Part shown: positions 1 to 7,666 of the stretch, in pieces | Layout of the letters: each line of letters opens with the position of its first letter | Position numbering within the stretch: the first letter of the stretch is position 1 | Source: CAYUCJ01 sp049282265 | GTDB taxonomy: Bacteria > Desulfobacterota > DSM-4660 > Desulfatiglandales > Desulfatiglandaceae | Direction: 5' to 3' | DNA: 18,186 nucleotides | Assembly: GCA_049282265.1 (NCBI GenBank) | Contig: JBAPTR010000309.1 | Coordinates: 1-18,186 of the forward strand | Notes under the pieces: generated by a model | The model's database searches: none | What the model saw: only the letters and a program-made list of their open reading frames with translations | What the model was told of the DNA's origin: nothing | Program-made: the position numbers and the translations under genes

Positions 1-32
1 CTTCCTAAGGAGTCATCAACGTGCCCATGGAT

Positions 33-215
33 GGACTTTTTACGATTCCATCAAATTTGATGACTTCGTAAAAAGGCATCATCGTGCCCATGGACGGGCA
101 CGCAAATCAATGGGGTGCAGCGCAACCCTTTGATTTGTAAGGAAAACGAAAATCACACTTTTCGGTTTCCGTCAGTAAGAAGTCCTGAGGACCGGACTTT
201 TTACAGTTCCATCAA
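33..215. repeat. Block of five consecutive hairpins built from dispersed repeat units
   Basis: This non-coding stretch ends just before the ribosome binding site of the rhamnose gene. I read five inverted repeats in a row. (1) 36-75 has 20-base arms (outer CTTTTTACGA/TCGTAAAAAG, inner perfect palindrome CATCAAATTTGATG at 49-62) and only a 3-base internal mismatch. (2) 83-102 has stem CGTGCCC/GGGCACG. (3) 103-118 pairs with 122-137, 14 of 16 positions. (4) 141-152 pairs with 159-170, 11 of 12. (5) 180-185 AAGTCC pairs with 194-199 GGACTT. Parts of the block recur at 4730-4779 and 8353-8384. It resembles REP/BIME-type intergenic repeats, or a structured leader; no function is shown by the sequence. 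Confidence 0.75.
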
Positions 216-235
216 GCTTTAGGAGGCATTCGAGA

Positions 236-1123
236 ATGAAAATACTGATTGTGGGCGGCACGGGAATGCTGGGGAGCGAATGTAGACAGGTGCTGAGTCA
301 AGATCATGAGGTGATTGCACCTACACGGAGTGATCTTGATATGATAAGCTGGGATCGTGTCATAGAAAATCTTCAGAAGATTTCTCCTGATGTGATCCTG
401 AATTGCGCCGCCTTCACCGATGTGGATGGTTGCGAAACTGAAACTTTTGTTACACGAAAGACAAATATTGAAGGCCCTCGGAATCTTGCCCAAGGGGCTG
501 CCAGATTTGGCAGTAAGCTTGTCCATATCTCCAGCGACTATGTCTTTGATGGTCATAAACCTGTTCCGCAGCCCTATTTTGAGGATGATATGGAAAAACC
601 CCTTTCCGCGTACGGGAAGAGCAAAGCGGAAAGCGAAAAAGCCGTGCGAGAAAATTCTCCCAGTTACATTATCATCCGCACCGGTTGGTTATATGGAATC
701 AGAGGTGGAAATTTCATCAAATCCATCATATCAGCGGCTGTCAGTAGATCCAGGAAAGTGCTGAAAGTCGTTGACGATCAATTCGGATCGCCAACCTGGA
801 CCTATCGATTGGCAGAACAGATCCGGGTGGTTATGGAAAGGCAGGGCAGGGGGACTTACCATGCGACGGCCGAGGCTTATTGCAGCCGTTTTGAATGCGC
901 GACCTTTGTTCTTGAAAAACTCGGACTGGATTTTCCAGTGGAGCCCTGTAAGATGAAAGATTTTCCCACTTCCGCAAGGAGACCGAAAAACTGCATCCTG
1001 GAAAACAGGCTTCTGAAGAAACAGGGCCTCTATGTCATGCGGGACTGGAAAGAAGAATTGGATGGTTTCTTGGAAAACTGCGGGGAAGATCTGATCCGGG
1101 AAGCAAAAGCAGGACAAGAATGA
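236..1123 (+). CDS. rfbD: dTDP-4-dehydrorhamnose reductase (RmlD/RfbD family)
   Basis: Predicted cytosolic short-chain dehydrogenase that reduces dTDP-4-dehydro-L-rhamnose to dTDP-L-rhamnose with NAD(P)H, the last step in making the rhamnose donor for lipopolysaccharide or other surface glycans. The 295-residue length is normal for the family. Visible motifs are the N-terminal nucleotide-binding GGTGMLG (7-13), NCAAFTDVD (56-64), SSDYVFDG (99-106), the catalytic YxxxK as YGKSK (Y126, K130), and RTGWLYG (148-154). The ATG follows an AGGAGG ribosome binding site at about 9 bases. No other rml genes are in view, so the pathway must be completed elsewhere or just upstream. The region immediately before it is a hairpin-repeat block. 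The family call is firm; exact substrate is inferred from family. Confidence 0.93.
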   Translation: MKILIVGGTGMLGSECRQVLSQDHEVIAPTRSDLDMISWDRVIENLQKISPDVILNCAAFTDVDGCETETFVTRKTNIEGPRNLAQGAARFGSKLVHISSDYVFDGHKPVPQPYFEDDMEKPLSAYGKSKAESEKAVRENSPSYIIIRTGWLYGIRGGNFIKSIISAAVSRSRKVLKVVDDQFGSPTWTYRLAEQIRVVMERQGRGTYHATAEAYCSRFECATFVLEKLGLDFPVEPCKMKDFPTSARRPKNCILENRLLKKQGLYVMRDWKEELDGFLENCGEDLIREAKAGQE

Positions 1124-1180
1124 AGTTCATTCGCTTAAAACGTACGTTCCAATTCCAGATTGACACCTCCAAATAATGCT

Positions 1181-1612
1181 ATGAAGGTTTTCCTCATTAT
1201 TCTTGCTGTATTATATGTACTGAGCCCATATGATATTTTGCCGGATTGGCTGGTAGGTTTTGGATGGATCGACGACTTGGCTGTTCTGGGACTGGTGTGG
1301 TGGTATATCTACCGCTACAGTAAAAGGAGATATGCCGGACAAGGGCCCTCTTCGGCCGGAAGGGGAGATGGACATTCCAGCAACGAGGGCCAGGGACGGA
1401 CCACAGACGGTCATCCTCCGCGGGACCCTTACCAGATACTGGGAATCAACAGAAATGCCTCCCAGTCTGAGATAAGGCATGCCTACAAGGAACTGGTCAA
1501 CAAGTATCACCCTGATAAGGTGTCTCACCTCGGGCAGGAGTTCCAGGCGCTCGCCGAAGAGCGTTTCAGGGATATACAGGAGGCTTACGAGCAACTAACC
1601 CGGATCAAATAG
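1181..1612 (+). CDS. Small DUF1232-like membrane protein with C-terminal J domain
   Basis: The protein has two parts. Residues 1-50 form a hydrophobic segment with YVLSPYDILPDWLVGFGWIDD, typical of DUF1232-type proteins, followed by a second hydrophobic stretch (LAVLGLVWWYIY). After a Gly/Ser-rich linker, residues 82-143 form a J domain beginning DPYQILGI and containing the essential HPD (110-112), so it should stimulate an Hsp70/DnaK ATPase at the membrane. It lacks the G/F region, zinc-finger and C-terminal substrate domains of full DnaJ. I chose the ATG at 1181 (143 residues); an in-frame TTG at 1160 would give 150. Neither has a convincing ribosome binding site. It starts 57 bp after rfbD and may be co-transcribed. 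Its stop overlaps the convergent flavoenzyme gene by 8 bp. Confidence 0.8.
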   Translation: MKVFLIILAVLYVLSPYDILPDWLVGFGWIDDLAVLGLVWWYIYRYSKRRYAGQGPSSAGRGDGHSSNEGQGRTTDGHPPRDPYQILGINRNASQSEIRHAYKELVNKYHPDKVSHLGQEFQALAEERFRDIQEAYEQLTRIK

Positions 1613-3521
1613 AACGACCCAGCACGGCCCCATCATAGATGGCGGCCTTGGCGTTCCCTGGCTGAAGGCAATCCCCTATGCGGTGAATCTCGTACCCCAG
1701 GGGTTCGAGCTGTTCGAAAAGCCCATTGTCCGGCCTGTTTCCTATGGCGATCACCACACTTTCCGCCTCAAGAAAAGACGCATTGCCATCGCCGTCCGTC
1801 ACGACCACACCGTGATCTTCAACCTTCGTGAGAATCGTCTGGGTCAGGATCCTGACTCCGTTTGAGCGCAGCTGGCGAAGAAGGATTTTTCTGGTCATGC
1901 TTTCCAGCCCTTTTCCCGCCTTGGGCAGCATTTCCACAATGGTGACATCACATCCGGCCTGGGAAAGATGGTGCGCCACTTCACACCCGCTAGCTCCCCC
2001 ACCGATAATCACCGTCTTTTTGGACACCGGAGTTCCACCGTTAAGGATCCTGTTGATGGGCGTAACAAGGGGATTATCGACTCCCTCCACCCTGGGCAAA
2101 AGAGGGAGAGAACCCGTAGCCAGAACAATCACCTGGGGTTGTTCTTTTGCTACCATGTCCACAGTGACCTCGCAATTGAAATGACATTTCACGCCGAATT
2201 TTTCAATCTGCGTTTTTTGAAACCGGATCAGGTTAAGCAATTCCTTTTTGTATTCCGTGACAGACCCGAGGAGCAACTGACCTCCCAGGTCAGACCTTCT
2301 TTCGAAAAGGTGGACCTCGTGTCCCCTGCTGGCCGCCACCCAAGCCACGTTCAATCCGCCGGGACCGCCACCTATCACCATCACCTTTCGCCTGTTTTCA
2401 GCTGGCAACAGGGCCATGTCCTTTTCACGGCCAAGGGTGGGGTTGACAAGGCACTCCACGCGGCCCCTGCGGAAAATGGATTCCATGCAGGTGTTGCATG
2501 CGATACAGGTACGTATTTCATCCAGACGACCCTCTTTGGCCTTTTTCGGCATTTCCGGGTCTGCAAGAAGTCCCCTCCCGATGCAGACAAGGTCCGCCTG
2601 GCCCTTTGTTATAATCTCCTCGGCGATTAAGGGGCTGTTAATCCTCCCCACCGCCATGACCGGAATATCAAGCGCCTTTTTGATCTGTTCCGCGCTTTCA
2701 GCCAGACAGGCCTGTTTCATAAACATGGGTTGAGAGATCCATTCGGGTGTTGCGTCATTCCCGGCAGAAACCTGGACCACATCGATACCTGCTTCAACGA
2801 GGAGTTTCAGGATAGATATGCTTTCCTCAACGGTGAGGCCTTTTGGACAGAATTCCTGTGCGCTGATTTTGAAGGAAATGGGAAAATCACTGCCAATGCG
2901 CTTGCGAATTTCCTCGATAATTTCCCTGGCAAAACGTGTCCTTCCGGTAATATTTCCCCCATATTCATCATCCCTGATGTTGGAAAATCGGGAGAGGAAC
3001 TGGTTGACGAGATAGCCGTGGGCACCATGTATTTCAATAAGTTCGAAGCCCGCTTCCACGGCACGCACGGCCGCATCGCCGAACTTGGATACCAGCGCTT
3101 GGATTCCATCCCTGGTGAGCGGTTCCACGTCCCCATTGATAGCCGGACAGGGCAGGGGAGAAGGGGCAAGGGGTTTTTGCTTGATTATCCTGGCGGAAGT
3201 CTGCCTCCCTCCATGGTGGATCTGCAGGGCCGGAACGGCACCTTCCGCCTTTATGGCCCGGGCGATCCGTGACAGGCCGTCCAGGAAACGGTCATCGAAT
3301 ATCCTGGCCTGGTGTCGGGCAACGACGCCTTCCGGGGAAACCGCGCAGGCCTCCATGATGACCATGGCAGGGCCGCCGGCGGCTCTCAAGCGATAGTGCT
3401 CGATGGTCTTTTCGGTGATTTCACCATCGTTCTCTATGAGGAAGGAAGCCAGTGCCGGCATGACAATGCGGTTTTGGAGCCGGCAACCTTTTATGGAAAA
3501 GGGAGAAAATAGGTGCTTCAT
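1605..3521 (-). CDS. NADH:flavin oxidoreductase / 2,4-dienoyl-CoA reductase-like iron-sulfur flavoprotein
   Basis: A 638-residue enzyme of the FadH/trimethylamine-dehydrogenase/BaiCD type. An N-terminal old-yellow-enzyme TIM barrel (about 1-335) carries HGAHGY (165-170) with the His and Tyr expected near FMN and substrate. A cysteine cluster for one 4Fe-4S centre follows (C339, C342, C345, C357). The C-terminal half holds FAD and NAD(P)H nucleotide-binding motifs GGGPGG (384-389) and GGGASG (507-512), ending in IGDCLQPGNAKAAIYDG. Such enzymes reduce activated C=C bonds of enoyl or dienoyl compounds, or demethylate amines; the substrate cannot be read here. The first three cysteines are spaced CxxCxxC, as in trimethylamine dehydrogenase, not CxxCxxxC as in E. 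coli FadH. It starts 19 bp after the PAS gene and is probably in its operon. Confidence 0.88.
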   Translation of the reverse strand: MKHLFSPFSIKGCRLQNRIVMPALASFLIENDGEITEKTIEHYRLRAAGGPAMVIMEACAVSPEGVVARHQARIFDDRFLDGLSRIARAIKAEGAVPALQIHHGGRQTSARIIKQKPLAPSPLPCPAINGDVEPLTRDGIQALVSKFGDAAVRAVEAGFELIEIHGAHGYLVNQFLSRFSNIRDDEYGGNITGRTRFAREIIEEIRKRIGSDFPISFKISAQEFCPKGLTVEESISILKLLVEAGIDVVQVSAGNDATPEWISQPMFMKQACLAESAEQIKKALDIPVMAVGRINSPLIAEEIITKGQADLVCIGRGLLADPEMPKKAKEGRLDEIRTCIACNTCMESIFRRGRVECLVNPTLGREKDMALLPAENRRKVMVIGGGPGGLNVAWVAASRGHEVHLFERRSDLGGQLLLGSVTEYKKELLNLIRFQKTQIEKFGVKCHFNCEVTVDMVAKEQPQVIVLATGSLPLLPRVEGVDNPLVTPINRILNGGTPVSKKTVIIGGGASGCEVAHHLSQAGCDVTIVEMLPKAGKGLESMTRKILLRQLRSNGVRILTQTILTKVEDHGVVVTDGDGNASFLEAESVVIAIGNRPDNGLFEQLEPLGYEIHRIGDCLQPGNAKAAIYDGAVLGRSI

Positions 3522-3540
3522 TGAATAGGATTTCCTTTTC

Positions 3541-4641
3541 TTAGATCTTTGAGGCCTTGTTGATATCGATCATTTTTTCACCTCTGACATATTCCGTTGT
3601 CTCATAGGTCGTAATATTCTCCATCTTGGTCGTGACCTCTTTCATCCTGTCGCACTGTTTCTTGAGTTCTTTGGCTGCCTTGCTGTCAGGATTTTCCTCC
3701 AGGATTTCATCAAGAAGGTAGTAGACATACTGCAAGGGCTGGTTCAATTCATGGCATGTGGCGCCGGCGATTTCCAGGACACCCTGAAGTTTTTCCTTTT
3801 CAAGCCGCTCCTTCTCCTCCCGCTTTCTTGCCGTGATATCGCGTGTTACGGCTATGAGACATTTTTCGTCACCATAGTCGATGACTTCAGCGGACCAGAG
3901 GACAAAGCGGATCTCCCCTGACTTCATGCGAAATTGGGCCTCAAGGTTCCGGACCATTTTCTGCTCGTGGAGAACCTTGACCATTTCCTTGCGCTGTTGA
4001 GGATCCGCCCAGATGCCCAGTTCAATGGAAGTCCGGCCGATAACTTCGTCCCGCCGATAGCCTGTTGTCTCAATGAAGGCTTCATTGACATCAACATAAA
4101 AGCCATCCTCAAGTGTGCTGATGACAATCCAGTCCGGACTGGAACGAAAGGCTTTATGAAACTTCTCTTCCGAGAGGCCCAGGGCCTCGTTTGCGTGCTC
4201 TCGGTCGGTGTTGTCCATGAAATACCCCAACACGGCCGGCTTTCCGCCATACCGGATGGAGGTAACGGATTCAATGATCCATTTAATGTCGCCTTTCTTA
4301 TCGACGGCCCTGTAGAGATAGGGTGTTGTCCTCTCTCCTTTCAGTGTCATCTTGGCGTTCGCTTTGATCCTTGGCCAGTCCTCCGGAAGGACCAGCATGG
4401 AAGACTCCATCGCTAACAGTTCATCTTCACTGTAACCTGATATCCTTTGAAACTCAGGGTTTACGAAACAAAGTTTCCTATCCTGTACAATAAAGATGCC
4501 GACGGGCGAGGTCATGAAAATATTCGTAAAAGGTTTGGCATCAAGGCAATCTCTGTTCGATGCTATATCCGGCGGCTCTGTCCGTGCGTTCGTGGTGGTC
4601 CCCCCGGGATTGCCTGTATTGTTATTTTCTCTCAGACTCAT
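3541..4641 (-). CDS. PAS-PAS protein with histidine-kinase H-box but no ATPase domain
   Basis: A 366-residue, apparently cytosolic signalling protein; no signal peptide or membrane segment is seen. After a polar N-terminus come a first PAS domain (about 38-147), a second PAS domain (about 158-272, ending ITARKREEKE), a short coiled coil (about 270-290) and a HisKA-type dimerisation helix with the phospho-acceptor motif GATCHELNQPLQ (His297). It then ends in TTYETTEYV...KMIDINKASKI without the N, G1, F or G2 boxes of the kinase ATPase domain. So it could be phosphorylated by, or dimerise with, another kinase, but should not autophosphorylate alone. The intact C-terminus and stop argue against recent truncation; I believe this short architecture recurs in Desulfobacterota, from memory. 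It lies 19 bp upstream of the flavoenzyme gene. The AAGGAG site at 4653-4658 is 11 bases from the ATG, rather far. Confidence 0.82.
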   Translation of the reverse strand: MSLRENNNTGNPGGTTTNARTEPPDIASNRDCLDAKPFTNIFMTSPVGIFIVQDRKLCFVNPEFQRISGYSEDELLAMESSMLVLPEDWPRIKANAKMTLKGERTTPYLYRAVDKKGDIKWIIESVTSIRYGGKPAVLGYFMDNTDREHANEALGLSEEKFHKAFRSSPDWIVISTLEDGFYVDVNEAFIETTGYRRDEVIGRTSIELGIWADPQQRKEMVKVLHEQKMVRNLEAQFRMKSGEIRFVLWSAEVIDYGDEKCLIAVTRDITARKREEKERLEKEKLQGVLEIAGATCHELNQPLQYVYYLLDEILEENPDSKAAKELKKQCDRMKEVTTKMENITTYETTEYVRGEKMIDINKASKI

Positions 4642-4673
4642 TTTTCCACGGGCTCCTTTATACTGAGAATCCT

Positions 4674-4707
4674 AAGAAAACCGAACCTGAAAAAAAGCCT
4701 CAGGTTC
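4674..4707 (-). terminator. Possible terminator or attenuator hairpin in the leader of the PAS gene
   Basis: A perfect 8-bp stem, GAACCTGA (4683-4690) with TCAGGTTC (4700-4707), has a 9-base loop. Read on the minus strand, the stem is followed by GGTTTTCTTAGG, a short interrupted U-run. It lies between the sdhB terminator and the PAS gene start, so it could stop read-through or attenuate the PAS transcript. The U-run is weak, so the call is tentative. Confidence 0.4.
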
Positions 4708-4729
4708 TTCTCCTGATCAAGGGTGAAAA

Positions 4730-4779
4730 GATGACTTTGTGGAAGTCATCAACGTGTCCACTGAGGGGCACGCAAATCA
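4730..4779. repeat. Two-hairpin dispersed repeat, second copy of the unit at 59-108
   Basis: The first hairpin is GATGACTT (4730-4737) with AAGTCATC (4743-4750), a perfect 8-bp stem. The second is CGTGTCC (4753-4759) with GGGCACG (4766-4772), then CAAATCA. The same order occurs at 59-108, and a right-hand fragment occurs near 8-31. In the second hairpin this copy has T where the other has C, giving a G-U pair that keeps the stem. It resembles a REP/BIME-like unit. Confidence 0.7.
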
Positions 4780-4890
4780 GGGTATGTAGTCTTGTGAAAA
4801 ATCGGCCTGTTGTCAAGAACAATTAACGGGCAAAACAAGAATGAAGAAATGCGGACGGGGTTTTTGCTGATGGGTCGGCCTCTGCTTGGT

Positions 4891-4932
4891 TAATAAAAAG
4901 GAAAGGGGCCTCATGTGAGGCCCCACTTTCCT
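4891..4932 (-). terminator. Rho-independent terminator of the sdhCAB transcript
   Basis: The stem GGGGCCTCA (4905-4913) / TGAGGCCCC (4916-4924) is extended by AGGAAAG (4899-4905) / CTTTCCT (4926-4932) with a small bulge. On the minus strand the hairpin is followed directly by TTTTTATTAA. It lies about 50 bp after the sdhB stop codon, where an operon terminator is expected. Confidence 0.88.
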
Positions 4933-4981
4933 TCGTCCGTCACAGCGGATCAGTCGTTAGAATCCCATTCAGCGCACACTG

Positions 4982-5746
4982 TCACCGAACTGACGATCCA
5001 AAACTCGCTTTGATGAATTCCCTGTTCAAACGGGCGATATTCGTGATGGAGATCTCCTTGGGGCACTGTACCTCGCACTCTGTGTGATTCGCACACTTCC
5101 CGAAGCCCAAATCATCCATCTTCCGGAGCATGGATAGGGCGCGCTTGCCCGCTTCTACTTTTCCCTGGGGGAGGAGTGTCAGGTGGGATATTTTCGCCCC
5201 CACAAAGAGCATGGCGGAGGCGTTGGGACAAGCCGCCACGCATGCCCCGCAGCCGATGCATGCCGCAGCGTCCATGGCAAGCTCGGAGTTTTCCTCTGAG
5301 ATGGGGAGGCTGTTTGCCTCAGGAGCCTGGCCGGTGTTAACAGATACATAGCCGCCCGCCTGGATGATCACATCAAACGCACTTCGATCTATCATCAGGT
5401 CTTTCACTATCTCAAAGGGGCGTGCACGGAAGGGTTCAATGACAATGGTATCACCGTCGTGGAAATGCCGCATGTGGAGCTGGCAAAGGGTCGTGCCCTT
5501 CCGAGGCCCGTGGGCATAACCGTTGACAACGGCCCCGCAAGCACCGCAGATGCCTTCCCTGCAATCATAATCAAAGGCGATGGGCTCTTTGCCTTCCAGG
5601 GTCAGTCCTTCATTGAGGACATCCAGCATTTCCAGGAATGACATGTCCGTAGAGATATTTTCCAAGTTGTGGACTTCCAGGTGACCCTTTTCCTTAGCGT
5701 TTTTCTGACGCCAGATTTTTAAGGTGAGGTTGATGGCTCCACTCAT
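4982..5746 (-). CDS. sdhB: Succinate dehydrogenase/fumarate reductase iron-sulfur subunit
   Basis: The electron-transfer subunit that links the FAD in SdhA to the heme/quinone subunit on the cytoplasmic face of the membrane; 254 residues, a normal length. The N-terminal ferredoxin domain has the 2Fe-2S motif CREGICGAC (C62, C67, C70) with the fourth ligand C88. The C-terminal domain has CIGCGACVAACP (C163, C166, C169, C173) and CANHTECEVQCP (C218, C224, C228). By family precedent C163/C166/C169/C228 bind the 4Fe-4S cluster and C173/C218/C224 the 3Fe-4S cluster. All expected ligands are present. Its ATG overlaps the sdhA stop by 4 bp (ATGA), implying translational coupling. It may equally be called frdB; the direction of catalysis is not decidable from sequence. 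Confidence 0.95.
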   Translation of the reverse strand: MSGAINLTLKIWRQKNAKEKGHLEVHNLENISTDMSFLEMLDVLNEGLTLEGKEPIAFDYDCREGICGACGAVVNGYAHGPRKGTTLCQLHMRHFHDGDTIVIEPFRARPFEIVKDLMIDRSAFDVIIQAGGYVSVNTGQAPEANSLPISEENSELAMDAAACIGCGACVAACPNASAMLFVGAKISHLTLLPQGKVEAGKRALSMLRKMDDLGFGKCANHTECEVQCPKEISITNIARLNREFIKASFGSSVR

Positions 5747-7656
5747 TTGTAACTCCTCTGGGTTAGGTGCACATTCTCGAAGGCCAGCGGTTCTTTATGA
5801 AGCACCGGGGATTTTCCTTTCCCTGCATATTCCCAGGCTGAGACATAACACGATGTATCGTCCTGGCGGAGTGCCTCGTGTTCTTCCGTCTGATAGCCCA
5901 CATTGAAATGACAACCGCAGGATTCCTTCCGGGAGATTGCATCTTCTACCATTAATTCGGCAAACTCCAGGAAATCCGCAACCCGCCCCGCCCGCTCAAG
6001 GGTCTGATTCAAATCATCCGGTCCACCGGGAACAATGGCGTTTTCCCAGAATTCCTCGCGCAACGGTGGAATCAATTCCTTGGCCTTTAAGAGACCTTCT
6101 TCACTTCTGGCCATACCGCAATGTTCCCACAGGATATGCCCGAGTTCTCGGTGTATGTCATCAACCGTACGATGTCCTTTCAGTGCCGATAATTTCTGAA
6201 TCTTTTCCCTTGCCTGTTGTGCTGTATCCTCAAATGCCGGATGTGTGGCATTCACTTCCGATAGAAAAGTCCCCGCCAGATATCCGCCGATGGTGTAAGG
6301 TATAACAAAATATCCATCGGCAAGCCCCTGCATGAGGGCACTGGCCCCGAGACGGTTTGCCCCGTGGTCTGAGAAATTCGCCTCTCCCAGCACAAAAAGC
6401 CCCGGGATGGTACTCATGAGGTTATAGTCCACCCACAATCCACCCATCACGTAATGGACCGCCGGATAGATCATCATGGGTGTTTCATAAGGATTCTCGC
6501 CCACAATTCGTTCGTACATATCAAAGAGGTTTCCATATTTCCGTTCGATGACATCCTTCCCGTCCCGTTGAATGGGATCTCTGAAATCGAGATAGACGGC
6601 CAACCCTGTCGGCCCCACTCCCTTGCCCATGTCGCACTGTTCCTTTGCATTCCGGGAAGCCACGTCACGGGGCACCAGATTGCCGTAGGCAGGATACTTT
6701 GTCTCCAGATAATAGTCTCTTTCCGATTCGGGTATCTCATTGGGAGAGCGTTTGTCACCGGAATTCTTAGGTACCCACACCCGGCCGTCATTCCTGAGAC
6801 TCTCACTCATAAGGGTCAGCTTGGACTGATAGGTCCCATGTACCGGGATACAGGTAGGGTGAATCTGTACAAAGCAGGGGTTCGCGAAAAGGGCACCTTT
6901 TTTGTAGGCCTTGAAGGCGGCCGAAACATTTGAATTCATGCCGTTGGTGGACAGGTAATAGGCGTTCCCGTACCCCCCAGTGGCCATGACAACCGCATGG
7001 GCGGCGTGTTTTTCGATCTCCCCGGTAATGAGGTTTCGGACGACAACTCCCCTAGCGCAACCATCAACGATGACCACGTCCAATATTTCTCGGCGGGGAA
7101 GCATCTCGATATGGCCGGCGGAAACCTGGCGCATCATTGCGCTGTAACAACCCAAAAGGAGCTGCTGTCCTGTCTGTCCCCGCGCATAAAAAGTACGCGA
7201 GACCTGTGCGCCTCCAAAAGACCTGTTTGCCAGAAGCCCACCGTATTCCCGGGCAAAAGGAACACCTTGAGCCGTACAGTGGTCTATGATCCGGTTACTT
7301 ATCTGGGCCAGGCGATAGACGTTTGCCTCACGAGCGCGAAAATCTCCACCCTTGATGGTATCATAGAAAAGCCGCCAGATGTTGTCCCCGTCTCCGGGAT
7401 AATTCTTTGCCGCATTGATACCGCCCTGGGCCGCGATGCTGTGGGCACGGCGGGGTGTGTCCTGGAGGCAGAAGCTCTTGACGTTGTAACCCAGTTCCGC
7501 AAGGGTGGCCGAAGCGGATCCTCCTGCAAGCCCTGTCCCAAGCACGATAATACCGAATTTTCGCTTGTTGGCGGGACTGACAAGCTTTAGATCATCCAGG
7601 TACTTGTCCCATTTTTGTTCAAGGGGCCCTCCCGGGACCTTGGAATCTAACTTCAT
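5743..7656 (-). CDS. sdhA: Succinate dehydrogenase/fumarate reductase flavoprotein subunit
   Basis: The catalytic FAD subunit interconverting succinate and fumarate. At 637 residues it matches the longer form found with C-A-B gene order (Geobacter, Wolinella and Bacteroidetes types). Visible features are the dinucleotide-binding GTGLAGG (40-46), the AHSIAAQGG segment with H72 as the expected covalent FAD attachment, HPT (266-268), VPRD with the likely proton-shuttle R330, HYVMGG (H401), and LGEANFSDHGANRLGASAL (423-441) including substrate-binding R435. No active-site residue appears lost. The start has an AAGGAG site at 6 bases, inside the end of sdhC, whose stop lies 10 bp upstream. It overlaps sdhB by 4 bp. 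This gene order is shared with the Geobacter frdCAB enzyme, which is reported to work in both directions. Confidence 0.96.
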   Translation of the reverse strand: MKLDSKVPGGPLEQKWDKYLDDLKLVSPANKRKFGIIVLGTGLAGGSASATLAELGYNVKSFCLQDTPRRAHSIAAQGGINAAKNYPGDGDNIWRLFYDTIKGGDFRAREANVYRLAQISNRIIDHCTAQGVPFAREYGGLLANRSFGGAQVSRTFYARGQTGQQLLLGCYSAMMRQVSAGHIEMLPRREILDVVIVDGCARGVVVRNLITGEIEKHAAHAVVMATGGYGNAYYLSTNGMNSNVSAAFKAYKKGALFANPCFVQIHPTCIPVHGTYQSKLTLMSESLRNDGRVWVPKNSGDKRSPNEIPESERDYYLETKYPAYGNLVPRDVASRNAKEQCDMGKGVGPTGLAVYLDFRDPIQRDGKDVIERKYGNLFDMYERIVGENPYETPMMIYPAVHYVMGGLWVDYNLMSTIPGLFVLGEANFSDHGANRLGASALMQGLADGYFVIPYTIGGYLAGTFLSEVNATHPAFEDTAQQAREKIQKLSALKGHRTVDDIHRELGHILWEHCGMARSEEGLLKAKELIPPLREEFWENAIVPGGPDDLNQTLERAGRVADFLEFAELMVEDAISRKESCGCHFNVGYQTEEHEALRQDDTSCYVSAWEYAGKGKSPVLHKEPLAFENVHLTQRSYK

Positions 7657-7666
7657 TACGCACTCC

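Noticed and set aside
1..235. Repeated short segments as a possible CRISPR array
   Set aside because: The repeats are inverted and irregularly spaced hairpins, not direct repeats with uniform spacers, and no cas gene is present.
1968..2630. 220-codon open frame antisense to the flavoenzyme gene
   Set aside because: A shadow of a well-supported 638-residue enzyme on the other strand; its translation shows no motifs.
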